Source: Rugalucina vietnamica
Lineage: Eukaryota; Mollusca; Bivalvia; Lucinida; Lucinidae
Assembly: GCA_964017185.1 (NCBI GenBank)
Contig: OZ024869.1
Span: 67,550,315-67,614,314 of the forward strand
Reading direction: 5' to 3'
DNA length: 64,000 bases
Part shown: in pieces, positions 31,471 to 43,343 of the stretch
How the letters are laid out: each line of letters opens with the position of its first letter
How positions within the stretch are numbered: the stretch's first letter is position 1
Made by a program: the position numbers and the translations under genes
The notes under the pieces: model-generated
What the model saw: only the letters and a program-made list of their open reading frames with translations
What the model was told of the DNA's origin: nothing
The model's database searches: none

Positions 31471-32243
31471 CTCTTCGCCAAAAGTTTAGCATAATTATTT
31501 GTATAAAAAGAGGCAAAAAATATCTGATTAGAACTAATCCCAGTGAATAAATATTTCGGCATAGCTTTTCCTATTCGATGTCATGCTTACGATGGAAACA
31601 ATCAGGACATTTACGGATTCAAAATCGGCAGTTAGTTAGATACTAAATGACAAAAGATAAGTCATTAGTTTGAAAAAGTTTTTTTCGACACTTTTTTAAA
31701 TCTTGTCTAAAAGTACTCAGTTTCAGTATTTTCAATCAAAAGTGGTTAAAATGTTTAGACAATAAAAGAATAATAATGTGGTATAACATTATTATCATGG
31801 CGTTAGAGATGTAGGCATTAGCCATCTTATAAGACAAACTTGTTTTCAAAATGTTAAACATTGAAATTTTGCTATACTTTTTTAAAAACATTTTTGTTCC
31901 TTCTAGAAATGTCAGTGTTTGATGTCAAGTTTCCACCTTTTGTTTATAACAGATCGTTCCAACATACTCTTCCTTGATTGATAGGGTCAATCTTGTTCTG
32001 ACATAGCGCATAGTGTGCAAAATTCGACATGAAGGCTTATCACTTAAATAATGCATTTTTAGCATATCCAAAAATTTACCAAATCCAATAGGCCAAGTCA
32101 AAACTGGCATTTGTTCTTTGCTACAACATGCTTTCTTTCTAAATCAATGACTGCTGAAGTCGTAATATGCCGCTTTGGGAATATTTTCCAGTCCCTTTAC
32201 TTTAGTGCTATAACACTAAATATGCTAAACTTTTGGCGAGGTG
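31471..32243. mobile_element. Tc1/mariner-like non-autonomous element
   Basis: The terminal inverted repeats TCGCCAAAAGTTTAGCATA and TATGCTAAACTTTTGGCGA are identical over 19 bp. A TA dinucleotide flanks each end, consistent with TA target duplication. Length 773 bp, with no transposase recognised. Confidence 0.7.
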
Positions 32244-33080
32244 TATAGTTATCAAAAATATAGTATGTCAAGGAACAACTGTGAAAATGTCGACCGTTTT
32301 TTCAAGAACCATTGTCAGTCTAAACCGAGATCCGAGTATGTTTATAAAGGCGTAAAAGGACATACTGCACAGAAAAGTAACCCATCACACATTCTCATAA
32401 AAGAGTTATATGGAAATGTTCGAGAACAGCTTTCCGGAATGCGCATTACTAAAAATTTTGTTATGTGCCGAAAATTCCATTTTGCAACACCGCGACAATT
32501 TTACATCATTATGGTTACGTATGAAAACTATCAACCCATCCCCAGCCTAGGACCGCCAGTCTAGGTATTAAATGCACCGGGGATCGATGCAATTAAATTT
32601 TAAGCCCCAATATAGACACCAGACTGGAAAGAAAAATACATTACAAAACACCACAAAACATTTTTCTGACAACACACACGCGAATAGCAGGATGATGTTT
32701 AGATCAACTGTACATCAAATGGATCAGAACCACGGTCAATCAGGCCTTCAGTTGTCTTCCAATATCAAAAGTGTGATACACATGGTACATCATGTTTTAG
32801 GATCACCAGTACGCCAGTACCTATATTCATACATGTATCTGACGACGAAAAGCTTCTTATATGTCAGAGTGGTCCTAAATTCGTCAGCTAGACCCCTCTT
32901 CTCTAAAACGATAAAATTTCGCTTTTGCAGGGACTTTACAGCAGTTTTTTTTATTGTTTACTAGTAAATTTTACCCGTCTCGACGTAGCAGTAAGATGAT
33001 TGCGGTGATGAAGACAAATAAGATACCCACATACACACACACTCACACAATCTCAAATAAGACATACACAGAGGAAAAGA
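32244..33080. other. No gene recognised
   Basis: Two open stretches of 107 and 130 codons (32241..32564 and 32572..32964) show no family motif, no splice context and no compositional support. Confidence 0.4.
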
Positions 33081-34995
33081 GAAAAAAAAAATGACAAATT
33101 TGACCTTTGACGTCGATGACCTTGACCTTTCAAAAAATGAAACCCTCAAGCTAATATCCGGGGCCGCCCTCCACCTTCCCTCCAAGTTTGGTGAAGATCG
33201 GCCCAAGGACCTGGGAGGAACAAACAAAAAAACAACATAAATTTGACCTTTGACCCAATTGGACCCATAAATCTTAATCAGGGATCAACCCGTGTACACT
33301 CACCAACTTTCATGCAAATCAGACCAAGGACTGTCGTGTTACAGAAATTTGACCTTTGACCTCGATGACCTTGACCTTTAACCTTGACCTTGACCTTTAA
33401 AAAATGAACCCCTCGGCTAAAATCCAGGGCCTCCCTCAACCTTCCCACCAAGTTTGGTGAAGATTGGCCCAAGGACCTGGGAGAAACAAACAGAAAAAAA
33501 CAACATAAATTTGACCTTTGACCTCGATGACCTTTGTCCCAATTGGACCCATAAATCTTAATCAGGGATCAACCTGTATACACTCACCAAGTTTTATGTA
33601 AATCGGACCAAGGACTGCTGAGATATAGAAATTTGACATTTGACCTCTATGACCTTGACCTTTAATAAATGAATCCCTCGAGCTAATATCCGGAAATTCG
33701 GTGAAGATCGGCCCAAGGACCTGGGAGAAGTAGGGGAACAAACAGAAAAAGAAACATGACCAACAGAAAAAAAAAAAACATAAATTTAACCTTTGATCTC
33801 GATGACCTTTGACCCAATTGGACCCATAAATCTTAATCAGGGATCAACCTGTATACACTCAGCAAGTTTCATGCAAATCGGACCAAGGACTGCTGAGATA
33901 CAGAAATTTGACCTTTGACCTCGATGACCTTGTCCTTTTAAATAATTAACCCATCGAGCTAATATCCGAGGCCGCCCTGTATACACTCACCAAGTTTCAT
34001 GCAAATCGGACTATGGACTGCCGAGATACAGAAATTTGACCTTTGACCTCGATGATATTGACCTTTGGAAAAATGAACCCCTCCAGCTAATATCTTGGGC
34101 CGCCCTCAACCTTCCCACCAAGTTTGGTGAAGATTGGCCCAAGGGAGGAACAAACAGAAAAAAAAAACATAAATTTGACCTTTGACCTCGATGACCTTTG
34201 ACCCAATTGGACCCATAAATCTTAATCAGGGATCAACCTGTACACACTCACCAAGTTTTATGTAAATCGGACCAAGAACTGCTGAGATATAGAAATTTGA
34301 TCTTTGACCTCGATGACCTTGACCTTAAATAAATGAATCCCTCGAGCTAATATCCGGAAGTTCGTTGAAGATCGGCCCAAGGACCTGGGAGAAGTAGGGG
34401 AACAAACAGAAAAAAAACATGACCAACAGAAAAAACCCGATAGATTTGATCTTTGACCTCGATGACCTTTGACGCAATTGGACCCATAAATCTTAATCAG
34501 GGATCAACCTGTATACACTCAGCAATTTTCATGCAAATCGGACCAAGGACTGCTGAGATACAGAAATTTGACCTTTGACCTCGATGACCTTGACCTTTTA
34601 AAGAATTAACCCATCGAGCTAATATCCGGGGCCGCCCTGTATACACTCACCAAGTTTCATGCAACTCGGACCAAGGACTGCCGAGATACAGAAATTTGAC
34701 CTTTGACCTCGATGACCTTGACCTTTGGAAAAATTAACCCCTCGAGCTAATATCTGGGGCCGCCCTCAACCTTCCCACCAAGTTTGGTGAAGATCGGCCC
34801 AAGGACCTGGGAGGAGTAGGGGAACAAACAGAGAAAAAAAAAACAAATTTGACCTTTGACCTTGATGACCTTGACCTTTCAAATAATGAACCCCTCAAGG
34901 TCATATCCGGGGCCGCCCTCCACCTTCCCTCCAAGTTTGGTGAAGATCGGCCCAAGGACCTGGGAGGAGTAGGGGAACAAACAAACAAACAAACA
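33080..34995. repeat. Tandem array dense in AGGTCA direct repeats
   Basis: Diverged units of roughly 250-300 bp share GACCCATAAATCTTAATCAG, CAAGTTTGGTGAAGAT, GGCCCAAGGACCTGGGAG and GGACCAAGGACTGC. About nine copies carry the exact string TGACCTTTGACC (AGGTCA DR1) and many carry TGACCTTGACC. Units have been reshuffled and partly deleted. The array ends in (CAAA)n at 34977..34998. Confidence 0.85.
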
Positions 34996-35111
34996 AACAG
35001 ACAAACGTTGCTCAAATTATAGTATGATGTACTCGGTGGATGATTACATGTAAGCTTCCTCCTGCGTTAAAGTAGCCAGCCTTTTGACATTGTGAAAACT
35101 TTTTTTCAGCT

Positions 35112-35295
35112 GTTAAAACTGAAAATTTCATCAGAAATGTTTTAATACTTTTCTTATTCTTGCTCAAAACATAGATTGTGGGTACATGTTAGAACCGCCT
35201 CGTAGTACCTACAATCTTTGTTTTGGGTCAGAAATGAGGAGAAAAGGTATACCCCTGCAAACCCCATTTTTTGTTTATAAAAGTGGGGTTTAAGG
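35112..35295 (-). mobile_element. MITE family X, copy 3
   Basis: Has CTCAAAACATAGATTGTGGG, GTTAGAACCGCCTCG and its mirror, and GGTATACCCCTGCAAACCCC. The left terminus is eroded. Confidence 0.75.
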
Positions 35296-35637
35296 TTAAT
35301 GGTGTAAACTTTTCCTGATGGTTTGGATGTTGCCTAAATCAGTAGACGAAATGCGTCAATGTGACGACTTCATTGCAAAATTGAATAAAATGAATGGCGT
35401 TCAAGGTTGAGAAAATATCTGCTTTAGAAACATATGTCAATGAAAAAACACTAATAAAGTTCTACTCAGGATGGTCTATGAACACTTATACTTTCGGTGA
35501 AATAAAGATCATTCTAAGTTTGAGAGATCATGCTAATGATTTGGTCTAGTCAAAGGCTACACGGATTCACCTGGCTCCCGATTCAAAACAGGTCTCCCAT
35601 AGATGCAGTTAAAACAGTTTAACAAGACATAATAAAT

Positions 35638-35820
35638 GAGCATGTGCGTGAGAAAACCAACAATTTTTGTTCCGACCATGTCTGACACAAACTAGCCTGT
35701 ACAGTCACAGAAGCAGGCTAGAAGAAGAAGGATTGTACTATCCGTGCAGCGGAAAAAAAGCTGATCTGCAGCTTTGTTTTCGCGTATGCAGATCATTGGT
35801 TTTCTCATGTGGTGGCTCAA
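35638..35820 (+). mobile_element. MITE family Y, copy
   Basis: Begins GAGCATGTGCGTGAGAAAAC and ends TTGGTTTTCTCATGTGGTGG. The central hairpin is shortened. Confidence 0.75.
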
Positions 35821-36164
35821 ACGATATATAATATTATGCACCACATGCCATGAGCAAACAAAATGCAAATCTATAAACGTAAAAGTGCATTTTTACCTTT
35901 TTAAGAAAACAATTTCACTACATTCATTTATTCAGTATCAATAAGGTTTATAACATGCGTCTTCAGTCGCGCCTTTTTGATGACTTTTCATACATCATAC
36001 ATGCATTATTCAACACTATAACGGAATGGTATAAGACGAACCTTCTCTAATAATATCATATTAAGATGGCTGACGAGCAGGTAAGAACATTGGTTTGTTG
36101 GTTGCGTTTTTATGTCTCCATAAACAGCGAATGCAATTTATTATTCAGAAATGAGGGTGTCGCA

Positions 36165-36165
36165 G

Positions 36166-36247
<82 letters not shown>

Positions 36248-36263
36248 ATCTATCTATCTACTC

Positions 36264-36301
<38 letters not shown>

Positions 36302-36303
36302 AT
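36165..36303. repeat. (CTAT)n microsatellite
   Basis: About 135 bp of tetranucleotide repeat, interrupted near 36245 and 36261. Confidence 0.95.
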
Positions 36304-36309
36304 AGATTG

Positions 36310-36460
36310 ATTGATAAAATTTGATAAAATGGAGACATGGCATTGGTTTGAAGCCACGATCTCTTTTGATGGACCGGAGAATGCCGAGATCGAACCCTTG
36401 CCCCCACTTTACGAGGCGAGTGGCTTAACCATTACACCACAGGGTTGTCTGGTTAAGATA
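36310..36460 (-). mobile_element. tRNA-derived SINE head
   Basis: The minus strand reads TGGTGTAATGGTTAAGCCAC (A box) and GGGTTCGATCTC (B box) about 35 bp on. The region between resembles an anticodon arm, but the acceptor ends do not pair, so this is a SINE rather than a tRNA gene. It abuts the (CTAT)n array, possibly its tail. Confidence 0.65.
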
Positions 36461-36469
36461 AAGGTAATA

Positions 36470-38234
36470 TCTTCTTACAATACTTTGCTTCTCTACATGC
36501 TCTTTATATTATTTACTCATATTAAGAAAACAATGTGTATTCCAAATGCTTTTTTGAATTGCATTTGTTTCTTTTCAACGCTTTATTTTCATTTCTTTTT
36601 AATGAGCCGTGCGGTAAACTTGTAAAAACCATTGAACCACCACATTGCTTGGAGTTTATAATAGGCCTGCTCGCTTTTCACCACTCTTCGATAGTTTTGT
36701 GAGACTTTGCAAAATTGACAGTCGTCACGCCTTTATGCTACGCCACCTTTCATTTTCTTACCTGACCGAAAATTAAACTTATTTTGCCTCACAGATTTTA
36801 TTGTGATACAGGATTAATTTGAAGGCCATTGGAAAATTTTGACCACCGAAATGACCAAAAAGGTAAATTTTATTTGGCTTTCCGAAAATTCATATCTGTG
36901 TACATATACGTTTTCGTATGTATATTTTCATACTCGTACAGTATATTTTTTCATACATATTTTTTTCTCCATATTTTGATGCATTTCAATATGTATATAA
37001 TTAATATTAAAAAGTGCACTTTATGAAACTAAATGCTGGATAGGCGAAAGTTTGTTATTCGTACTTCCATGTTTTGTTACAAAAGTACATTTGTACTTGC
37101 TTTTAAAGTTTTGTGTGTTCCAAAATGCAAAATTTTCAATGACTGTTACATGTTGTTTTATTATTTTGTAAACAAAACGACGTTGCAATCAATCATACTC
37201 GAGACAGTAGCAAAATAGACCATCGAAGATCAAAGCATATTGTATGTATGTATATATCATTGTTTTCAGTGGCGTTGTATCTTCTAAGTGGCAATTTTGC
37301 TTTGTGTATATTATATATATTTTAGAAACAGTGAAAAGTGTTAGTATATTTTAAAAACAGTGATAATTTTCCTCTCTCTTTCTCTTGTACACTGTACAAG
37401 ATCGTCTATTTGCTCAATTTTGCTCCTCGCTCTGATCGCGATCTTCTTTTATTTCGATTTCATTATAGGTAAAGAAAGGCAAAACAATTTTATATCTTTC
37501 AATTCACAATTTTAACAACAGTACATATATACTTTGACTTCTTTTTCATATTCATTTCTATAGGCAGTAAAATTTCATGGGCTTATGATTAATATTTGCA
37601 TAGAAATATAGGTAGGCCTTCATATTTACCTTATGAATACTATGAATAATGAACATGGATCCATTTCTTCAGTCATGGTGAACAATTTTTAAAAACATCT
37701 TAAGTTGTTTAGGGCGTTTAGTTTATGACACATAATTTTAATGACTTAATAAACAGTCACCCCAAAATGTTATTAATGATGATGTGCCATTAATGTATAA
37801 ATTGCTACATAACGTTATAGAAGTTCGAGGTTTGTTTATATACGAGTTTCTGGCATTTTGTTATTCAATCACTAGCAAATACATGTTAACGCCACTTACA
37901 GTACTGTAAACGACGAAAACGCTGTATATCTGGACAATGTACACACTTGCGTGACTCTTAGATGTATGTCGGAGCCGTGTAACACCGCTCATTGTAAACG
38001 CGACGACGCTTAGTGTAAACGTTGACAATAAGCGGTGCAGTCGCAACGCATAGTGTCAACATGTTTACACTAATGGTTGCAGCTAGACCTAATAGAACAT
38101 GTACACTAACTATAAATTAAAATCAAGTATTCTTCAGTACTTGTGATTTATCGAGAAAATACGAATGCATGATATGGCGGCCATTTTACATCTTTATTGA
38201 AGTGCTGTAATTGGAATCTGAACTACGATTAAAA
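36470..38234. other. No gene recognised
   Basis: AT-rich. A segment at 37880..38075 has recurrent GTGTAAACG/GTTTACAC words with loose inverted symmetry (TACATGTTAACGCC versus GTCAACATGTTTACAC) and may be another small short-motif element. Confidence 0.4.
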
Positions 38235-38493
38235 GTGAGACTACAGTAGATATTTACATGCACATGTATGTGTAACAAAGCTATTTACAAGTACATTGTA
38301 TGTGTAACAAAGCTATTTACATGTGTATGTAAAAAAAGCTATTTACATGTATGTATAACAAAGCTTTTTACATGTATGTGTAACAAAGCTATTTACATGT
38401 ATGTACATGTACATGTATAACAAAGATATTTACATTTATGTGTAAAAAAGCTATTTACATGTATGTGTAACAAAGCTATTTACATGTATGTGT
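38235..38493. repeat. Minisatellite, ~27-bp unit
   Basis: About nine imperfect copies of TTTACATGTATGTGTAACAA-AGCTA with small indels. Confidence 0.85.
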
Positions 38494-38547
38494 AAGAAAC
38501 TGAGGATAGAAACACAATCACACAATATCATTCCTAACTTACAAAAA

Positions 38548-38774
38548 TTGAGCCGCCTCATGGGAAAACCAACAATCTGCATATGCGAAAACAAAGGCGC
38601 AGATCAGCTTCGCGGTAACCACGAAGCTGATCAGCGCCTTTATTTTCGCTACAATCCCTCTAAATCCTAAATACGAAATTTCATGCTTCTAGCTGTTTTC
38701 TGTTTCTGTACTGCCCAGTTTGTGTCGGACCTGTTCGGAAACCACATTGTTGGTTTTCCCACGAGGCGGCTCAA
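38548..38774 (-). mobile_element. MITE family Y, well-preserved copy
   Basis: Termini TTGAGCCGCCTCATGGGAAA and CCCACGAGGCGGCTCAA. The centre GGCGCAGATCAGCTTCGCGG mirrors across ACCACG. Confidence 0.9.
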
Positions 38775-39245
38775 ATATTGAATCATTTCTTGAGATAATG
38801 ATTTCATAGTCATGATTATTTTGCATCACTTTCCACTAAATCTCAACGAAAAATATTCATCCCCATGCAGTTAATATATAAATTACTGTCATAGTGATAA
38901 AACGGCTAGTAACCCAGCAATACATGTAGCCCGGATATCACCAATAGCGGAAATGGGTATCCAATATAGGCATATAACTAAGGCAGCATCTGCACCGGTT
39001 GCCCATTTACATGATACTTGAACCAGAATCACCTCCGAGTTTATCAAATGACATTATATTATAAATGTGAAAAGCATACTAAATTATACAGAAGGGCCAT
39101 TAAAACACGTACAATTTAATGAGAGAACAAAATAACACACTATATAGTAAGACACACATGCATTAGCATTCATACATTTTAATTTTTGTACTTTTAATTA
39201 GGTTGAGAATGTTTACTAAAAACACGCAATGTATCATCTTTAAAT

Positions 39246-39471
39246 GAGCCGCGACGCGAGAAACCCGGTCTTCGGGGCTTCCGACCAGGTCCGACACAAA
39301 CCGGGCTGTACAGTCACAGAAGATGGTTAGATGCTGGAAATTTTGGATTTAGAAAGTAGAGGAATTGTACTATCCGTGTAGCGAAAACCAAGGCCCTGAT
39401 CAGCTTCGCAGTAACTGCGTCTTTGTTTTCGCCTATGCAGATTGTTGATTTTTCCCATGATGCGGCTTAAA
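39246..39471 (+). mobile_element. MITE family Y, copy
   Basis: Begins GAGCCGCGACGCGAGAAACC, runs through CGGTCTTCGGGGCTTCCGAC, and ends ATGATGCGGCTTAAA. The hairpin has lost part of one arm. Confidence 0.85.
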
Positions 39472-39769
39472 TACGTTAAACCATATGCGTAGGTCAGCGT
39501 CTTATTTGATGATGGGCTGACATCATGACAACATATGACTATCTAAATATAGTAAGGCAGTTATATATTTCAACATAAAATAACTATAACGCACACATTA
39601 AACTATCCATCAAATCGTTAATTGAACGTGGTTTCATCTCCTGTTTCACCCTCAACACACCGACCATTTGTTGCGTCTGAAACGCCACACACATCGTGAA
39701 ATCATTAATCTGTTGTTTTGGTTTAACTGAGACTTAACTTGTCAGTCAGCAATTTTTCAGTCATGTCGG

Positions 39770-39870
39770 AACCTGGGCGTTAGCCACAATTCCAGAGCGC
39801 TTAAAGTATCTTGCTCAGGGCCACTAGACGATTGAGCCAGGACCTGTCCGGAATCCTGTACTTTTGCGGC
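39770..39870 (-). mobile_element. SINE-like fragment
   Basis: The minus strand carries GGTCCTGGCTCAATCGTCTA and CCTGAGCAAGATACTTTAAG, similar to the body of the SINE at 28090. Head and tail not defined. Confidence 0.35.
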
Positions 39871-40107
39871 GCCAATATCGTTTCAATCTGTAATTTATGT
39901 GTTGTACATATATTGACAAGTCTTATCATCGCTTGACAAGATCTGCGACAATATCTACGGCAATATGACCATATCTTAACAGATAATCTCACATTTGATA
40001 GGTGTTTTTAGTCTTCAATTGTTACGCGATAATCGCCCACTATATCGATTGTACCAATTCACCACGCGGCTATTGTAAATTGTGTCATGAAATTATCGAT
40101 TAATCAG

Positions 40108-40252
40108 GAATCCGGGTCGTTTTGCCCGTGGGTCGTTTCGCCGGGTCGTTTCGCCCTGAGTCGTTTCGCCCTGGTTTTATGGGTGAGTCGTTTCGCCCTT
40201 ATTAGGTGGGTCGTTTCGCCCGTGAGTTGTTTCGCCCGTGACTTGTTTCGCC

Positions 40253-40289
<37 letters not shown>

Positions 40290-40548
40290 GTAGTCATTGT
40301 TGTTGATATTGCTATTGTCGATGATATTGATGCTGATAGGTAGGTAGGTAGGTAGGTAGGTAGGTTTGGTTAAAATGAGTATCTTGACGTATCTTGTTAA
40401 TATAATATCTATTTAAACATTTTAGCGCTTCTGCACCTGTGGCTTTTAATGTTGTAAAAAGATAAAGGAAGGAAAGTAAGAAGGAAAGAAAGAAGGAAGG
40501 AAGGAAGGAAGGAAGGAAGGAAGGAAGGAAGGAAGGAAGGACGGACGG

Positions 40549-40580
<32 letters not shown>

Positions 40581-41335
40581 GCGGTATTTCGACAGTCAGC
40601 TAAACTAATCAAATAATTAACAGAAGTGTGATATTTGTCCAAGTTAATTGATTAATGCGATAATCCATTAATATGTTTACGCCTTTAATCACACGTAAGG
40701 TGACAATAATCGTGTTTGTCAATTAAAGGCGATGTTTGAATGCTTTGTGTTTGGCGGTGACCGATGGTCGACATTCTTGAATTGTTAAATGGTAAAAGAA
40801 TAAAACATGACTCCGATGCATATGCGTGCAACCTTACGCACAAGAAAATTAAAAAAGATAAATAAAAATAAAAAAAATTACTTTCAAGCATAAAGTGGTC
40901 AAAACACACAGACATGTATACGATTACAGCGCAAAAGTTATTTTACACACATTTTACACACATTTCGTTTCATTTTACAGGCTAATTGTATTTTCTGTTT
41001 AAAATTATTTTTGCCGAGTTATCCTGTATTCTAAAAGAAATAATCATCATCGCAACCAATTTATAGTGAGGCGTTTTCAAAGTCCTTTAGTATATATACC
41101 CCAAAGATAGTTATGAAGGATCAGCCCAAGACATATCATTAAGTTATAAATAACAAATAATACATCAGATCGTACATTTGGGCATGGTAGAAAAATAAAG
41201 GCGAAACGACTCACCAAATAGGGGCGAAACGACTCACGGGCGAAACGACCCCGGGCGAAACGACCCAGGGCGAAACGACTCACGGGCGAAACGACTCAGG
41301 GGCGAAACAACTCAAGGGCGAAACGACCCGGGACC
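40108..41335. mobile_element. DNA transposon with GGGTCGTTTCGCCC arms and 9-bp target duplication
   Basis: Flanked by the direct repeat ATTAATCAG (40099..40107 and 41336..41344). Left arm 40108..40253 repeats GGGTCGTTTCGCCC about eight times. The right arm (about 41200..41335) holds the reverse complement, GGGCGAAACGACTCAC. The interior has (ATT)n, (GTAG)n and (GAAG)n/(GATA)n microsatellites and no transposase. A 9-bp duplication fits Mutator- or Merlin-like elements; the superfamily is inference. Confidence 0.8.
40253..40580. repeat. Cluster of microsatellites
   Basis: (ATT)n at 40253..40290, (GTAG)n at 40338..40366, (GAAG)n at about 40465..40540 and (ATAG)n at about 40551..40580. All lie inside the short-arm transposon. 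Confidence 0.9.
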
Positions 41336-41664
41336 ATTAATCAGTAATGACCTGTCTAGTTCTTTATTCTCTTCACGAAACCCGTGTGTGCAAAAGTCGG
41401 TCGGCAGCCATACCTCATGCGCATTAGGAACTGACCGTTCTTGTGAACTTCAGAAAGTCAATAATTGCGCATCCAACTATCAGCAACAGTCTTGCAGAAT
41501 ATCCAGAGCATTGGTAACTTCAAATACGACTTTGACTAATAGTTTAGTGAGAGATATTCATTCATATCCGTTTAAGGACCAAGATTCTACAGTAGTGAAA
41601 GTGGTATCAGTATTTTTCTCTTTTACATTACGAAAGCATGTCCATACATTATACATTTTTTTCT

Positions 41665-41777
41665 TCAATTTTTCAAAAATTGAAAATTTCATTGGAAAAG
41701 TTTTTGTTTTTTCCTTATTTTTGCTCAAAACATAGATTGTGGGCACACGTTAGAACACCGCCTCGGCGGTGCTGTAT
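41665..41777 (-). mobile_element. MITE family X, truncated copy
   Basis: Has AAAATTGAAAATTTCATTGG and GCTCAAAACATAGATTGTGG up to the apex CGCCTCGGCGG. The second half is missing. Confidence 0.75.
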
Positions 41778-41899
41778 GATCCATTTACCAAATGCCTATC
41801 GTAATAAAAGGGTAATCACATCCTTGCTTAGTTGTGCCAAAGGGACCCTTAAGTATGTTATTTACCATTGTTGAAATGCATCTAGTGGCATTTTTAGTG

Positions 41900-41922
41900 A
41901 AAACAAAAAAAAAAAAAAAAAA

Positions 41923-41978
<56 letters not shown>
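41900..41978. repeat. Poly-A run
   Basis: About 75 A with a single C interruption, between a MITE fragment and the decamer element. Confidence 0.9.
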
Positions 41979-41980
<2 letters not shown>

Positions 41981-42300
41981 TTCGTATCAAGCGCTATAAC
42001 ATATTAACATATTATTTAAAGCCCCGTTTACACATTCACGGTTTTCTCTACGATTCACCACGATTCACCCCGATTTCTCATGACGAGAAAAATCGGGGTG
42101 AATCGTGGCGATAAGTGGAAAAGCCCCGTTTACACATTCACGATTTTCGGCTACGGTGCCGCTACGATTCGCCACGATTTGTAAAATCGTCGTGTACCGT
42201 GGTGCACCGTGGTCATTCGTAGTAGAACCGTGGTGAATCGTGGTGAATCGATGAATCGTGATGATTCGGGAAACTCTACGGCAGCGCTACGGAAGTTTTA

Positions 42301-43343
42301 AACTCTTTAAAATATTCGTGGCGTACCGTGGCGAATCGTGGTGGTAAATGGGCGTGGCCTAATTCGTAGCGCAACCGTAGCGGAATCGTGCTTATTCGTA
42401 CTGACACCGTAGCTATATTCGCGGCTATTCGTGAGAGATCGTAGCCAATCGTGGAGCTCCGTAGCGAAACCGTGGAATATTTGACACCAAGAACTCTCAC
42501 GATTCACCACGAATTGTGTACGGTTGTCCTACGAATCATCCACGGTTTCGCTACGGAGCTCCACGATTGGCCACGACGGCTACCGCCGTGAATCGTACTA
42601 ATACCGTATCGAACCGTACAAGCACCGTGAGCATTCGTTGTGCCACCGTGGTTAATCCTCATTGACCGTAGCGTTGCCGTCATAAATCGTCATTGATTCG
42701 TAGAGAGTCCTTACAGACACCGTAGTAATACCGAGGACATTCTTAATAGAATCGTAGTGATACTGAATATTTCCAATTTTCGCCACGATTCACCAAGATC
42801 CATCCCGATTTTTCTGACCATGAGAAACCGGGGTGAATCGTGGTGAATCGTAGAGGAAACCGTGAATGTGTAAACGGGGCTAAATATTCAGTGTGACTAC
42901 GATTCCAGTAAGAATGTCCACGATATTAGTACGGTGTCTGTAAGGTATCGCTACGAATCAATGACGATTCATGACGGCAACGCTACGGTCAAGGAGGATT
43001 AACCACGGTGGCACAACGAATGCTCACGGTGCGTGTACGGTTCGATACGGTTCTAGTACGATTCACGGCGGTAGCCGTCGTGGCCAATCGTGGAGCTCCG
43101 TAGCGAAACCGTGGATGATTCGTAGGACAACCATACACAATTCGTGGTGAATCGTGAGAGTTCGTGGTGTCAAAGATTCCACGGTTTCGCTACGGAGCTC
43201 CACGATTGGCTACGATCTCTCACGAATAGCCGCGAATATAGCTACGGTGTCAGTACGAATAAGCAATATTCCGCTACGGTTGCGCTACGAACTAGGCCAC
43301 GCCCAATTACCACCACGATTCGCCACGATACGCCACGTGTTTT
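42301..43343. repeat. Large palindrome, arms ~470 bp
   Basis: The left arm includes CGTGGAGCTCCGTAGCGAAA and its mirror CGGTTTCGCTACGGAGCTCC; the right arm repeats these in reverse order. The centre (42776..42884) carries an inverted terminal motif ending GTAAACGGGGCT. Confidence 0.8.

Noticed and set aside
32241-32964. Adjacent 107- and 130-codon open frames
   Set aside because: No family motif seen, and they are in different frames without splice signals supporting a join. Left unannotated.
34734-35015. Open frame with repeated RSLGRSSPNLEGRW
   Set aside because: Translation of the tandem DNA array. The same peptide recurs in other units with shifted frames and stops.
36066-36305. Open frame with SIYLSIYL repeats
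   Set aside because: Translation of the (CTAT)n microsatellite.
36310-36460. Functional tRNA gene
   Set aside because: Promoter boxes are present but the acceptor stem does not pair and the sequence extends into SINE-like DNA.
38235-38493. CRISPR-like regular repeats
   Set aside because: The roughly 27-bp units are contiguous without unique spacers. It is a minisatellite in a eukaryotic genome.
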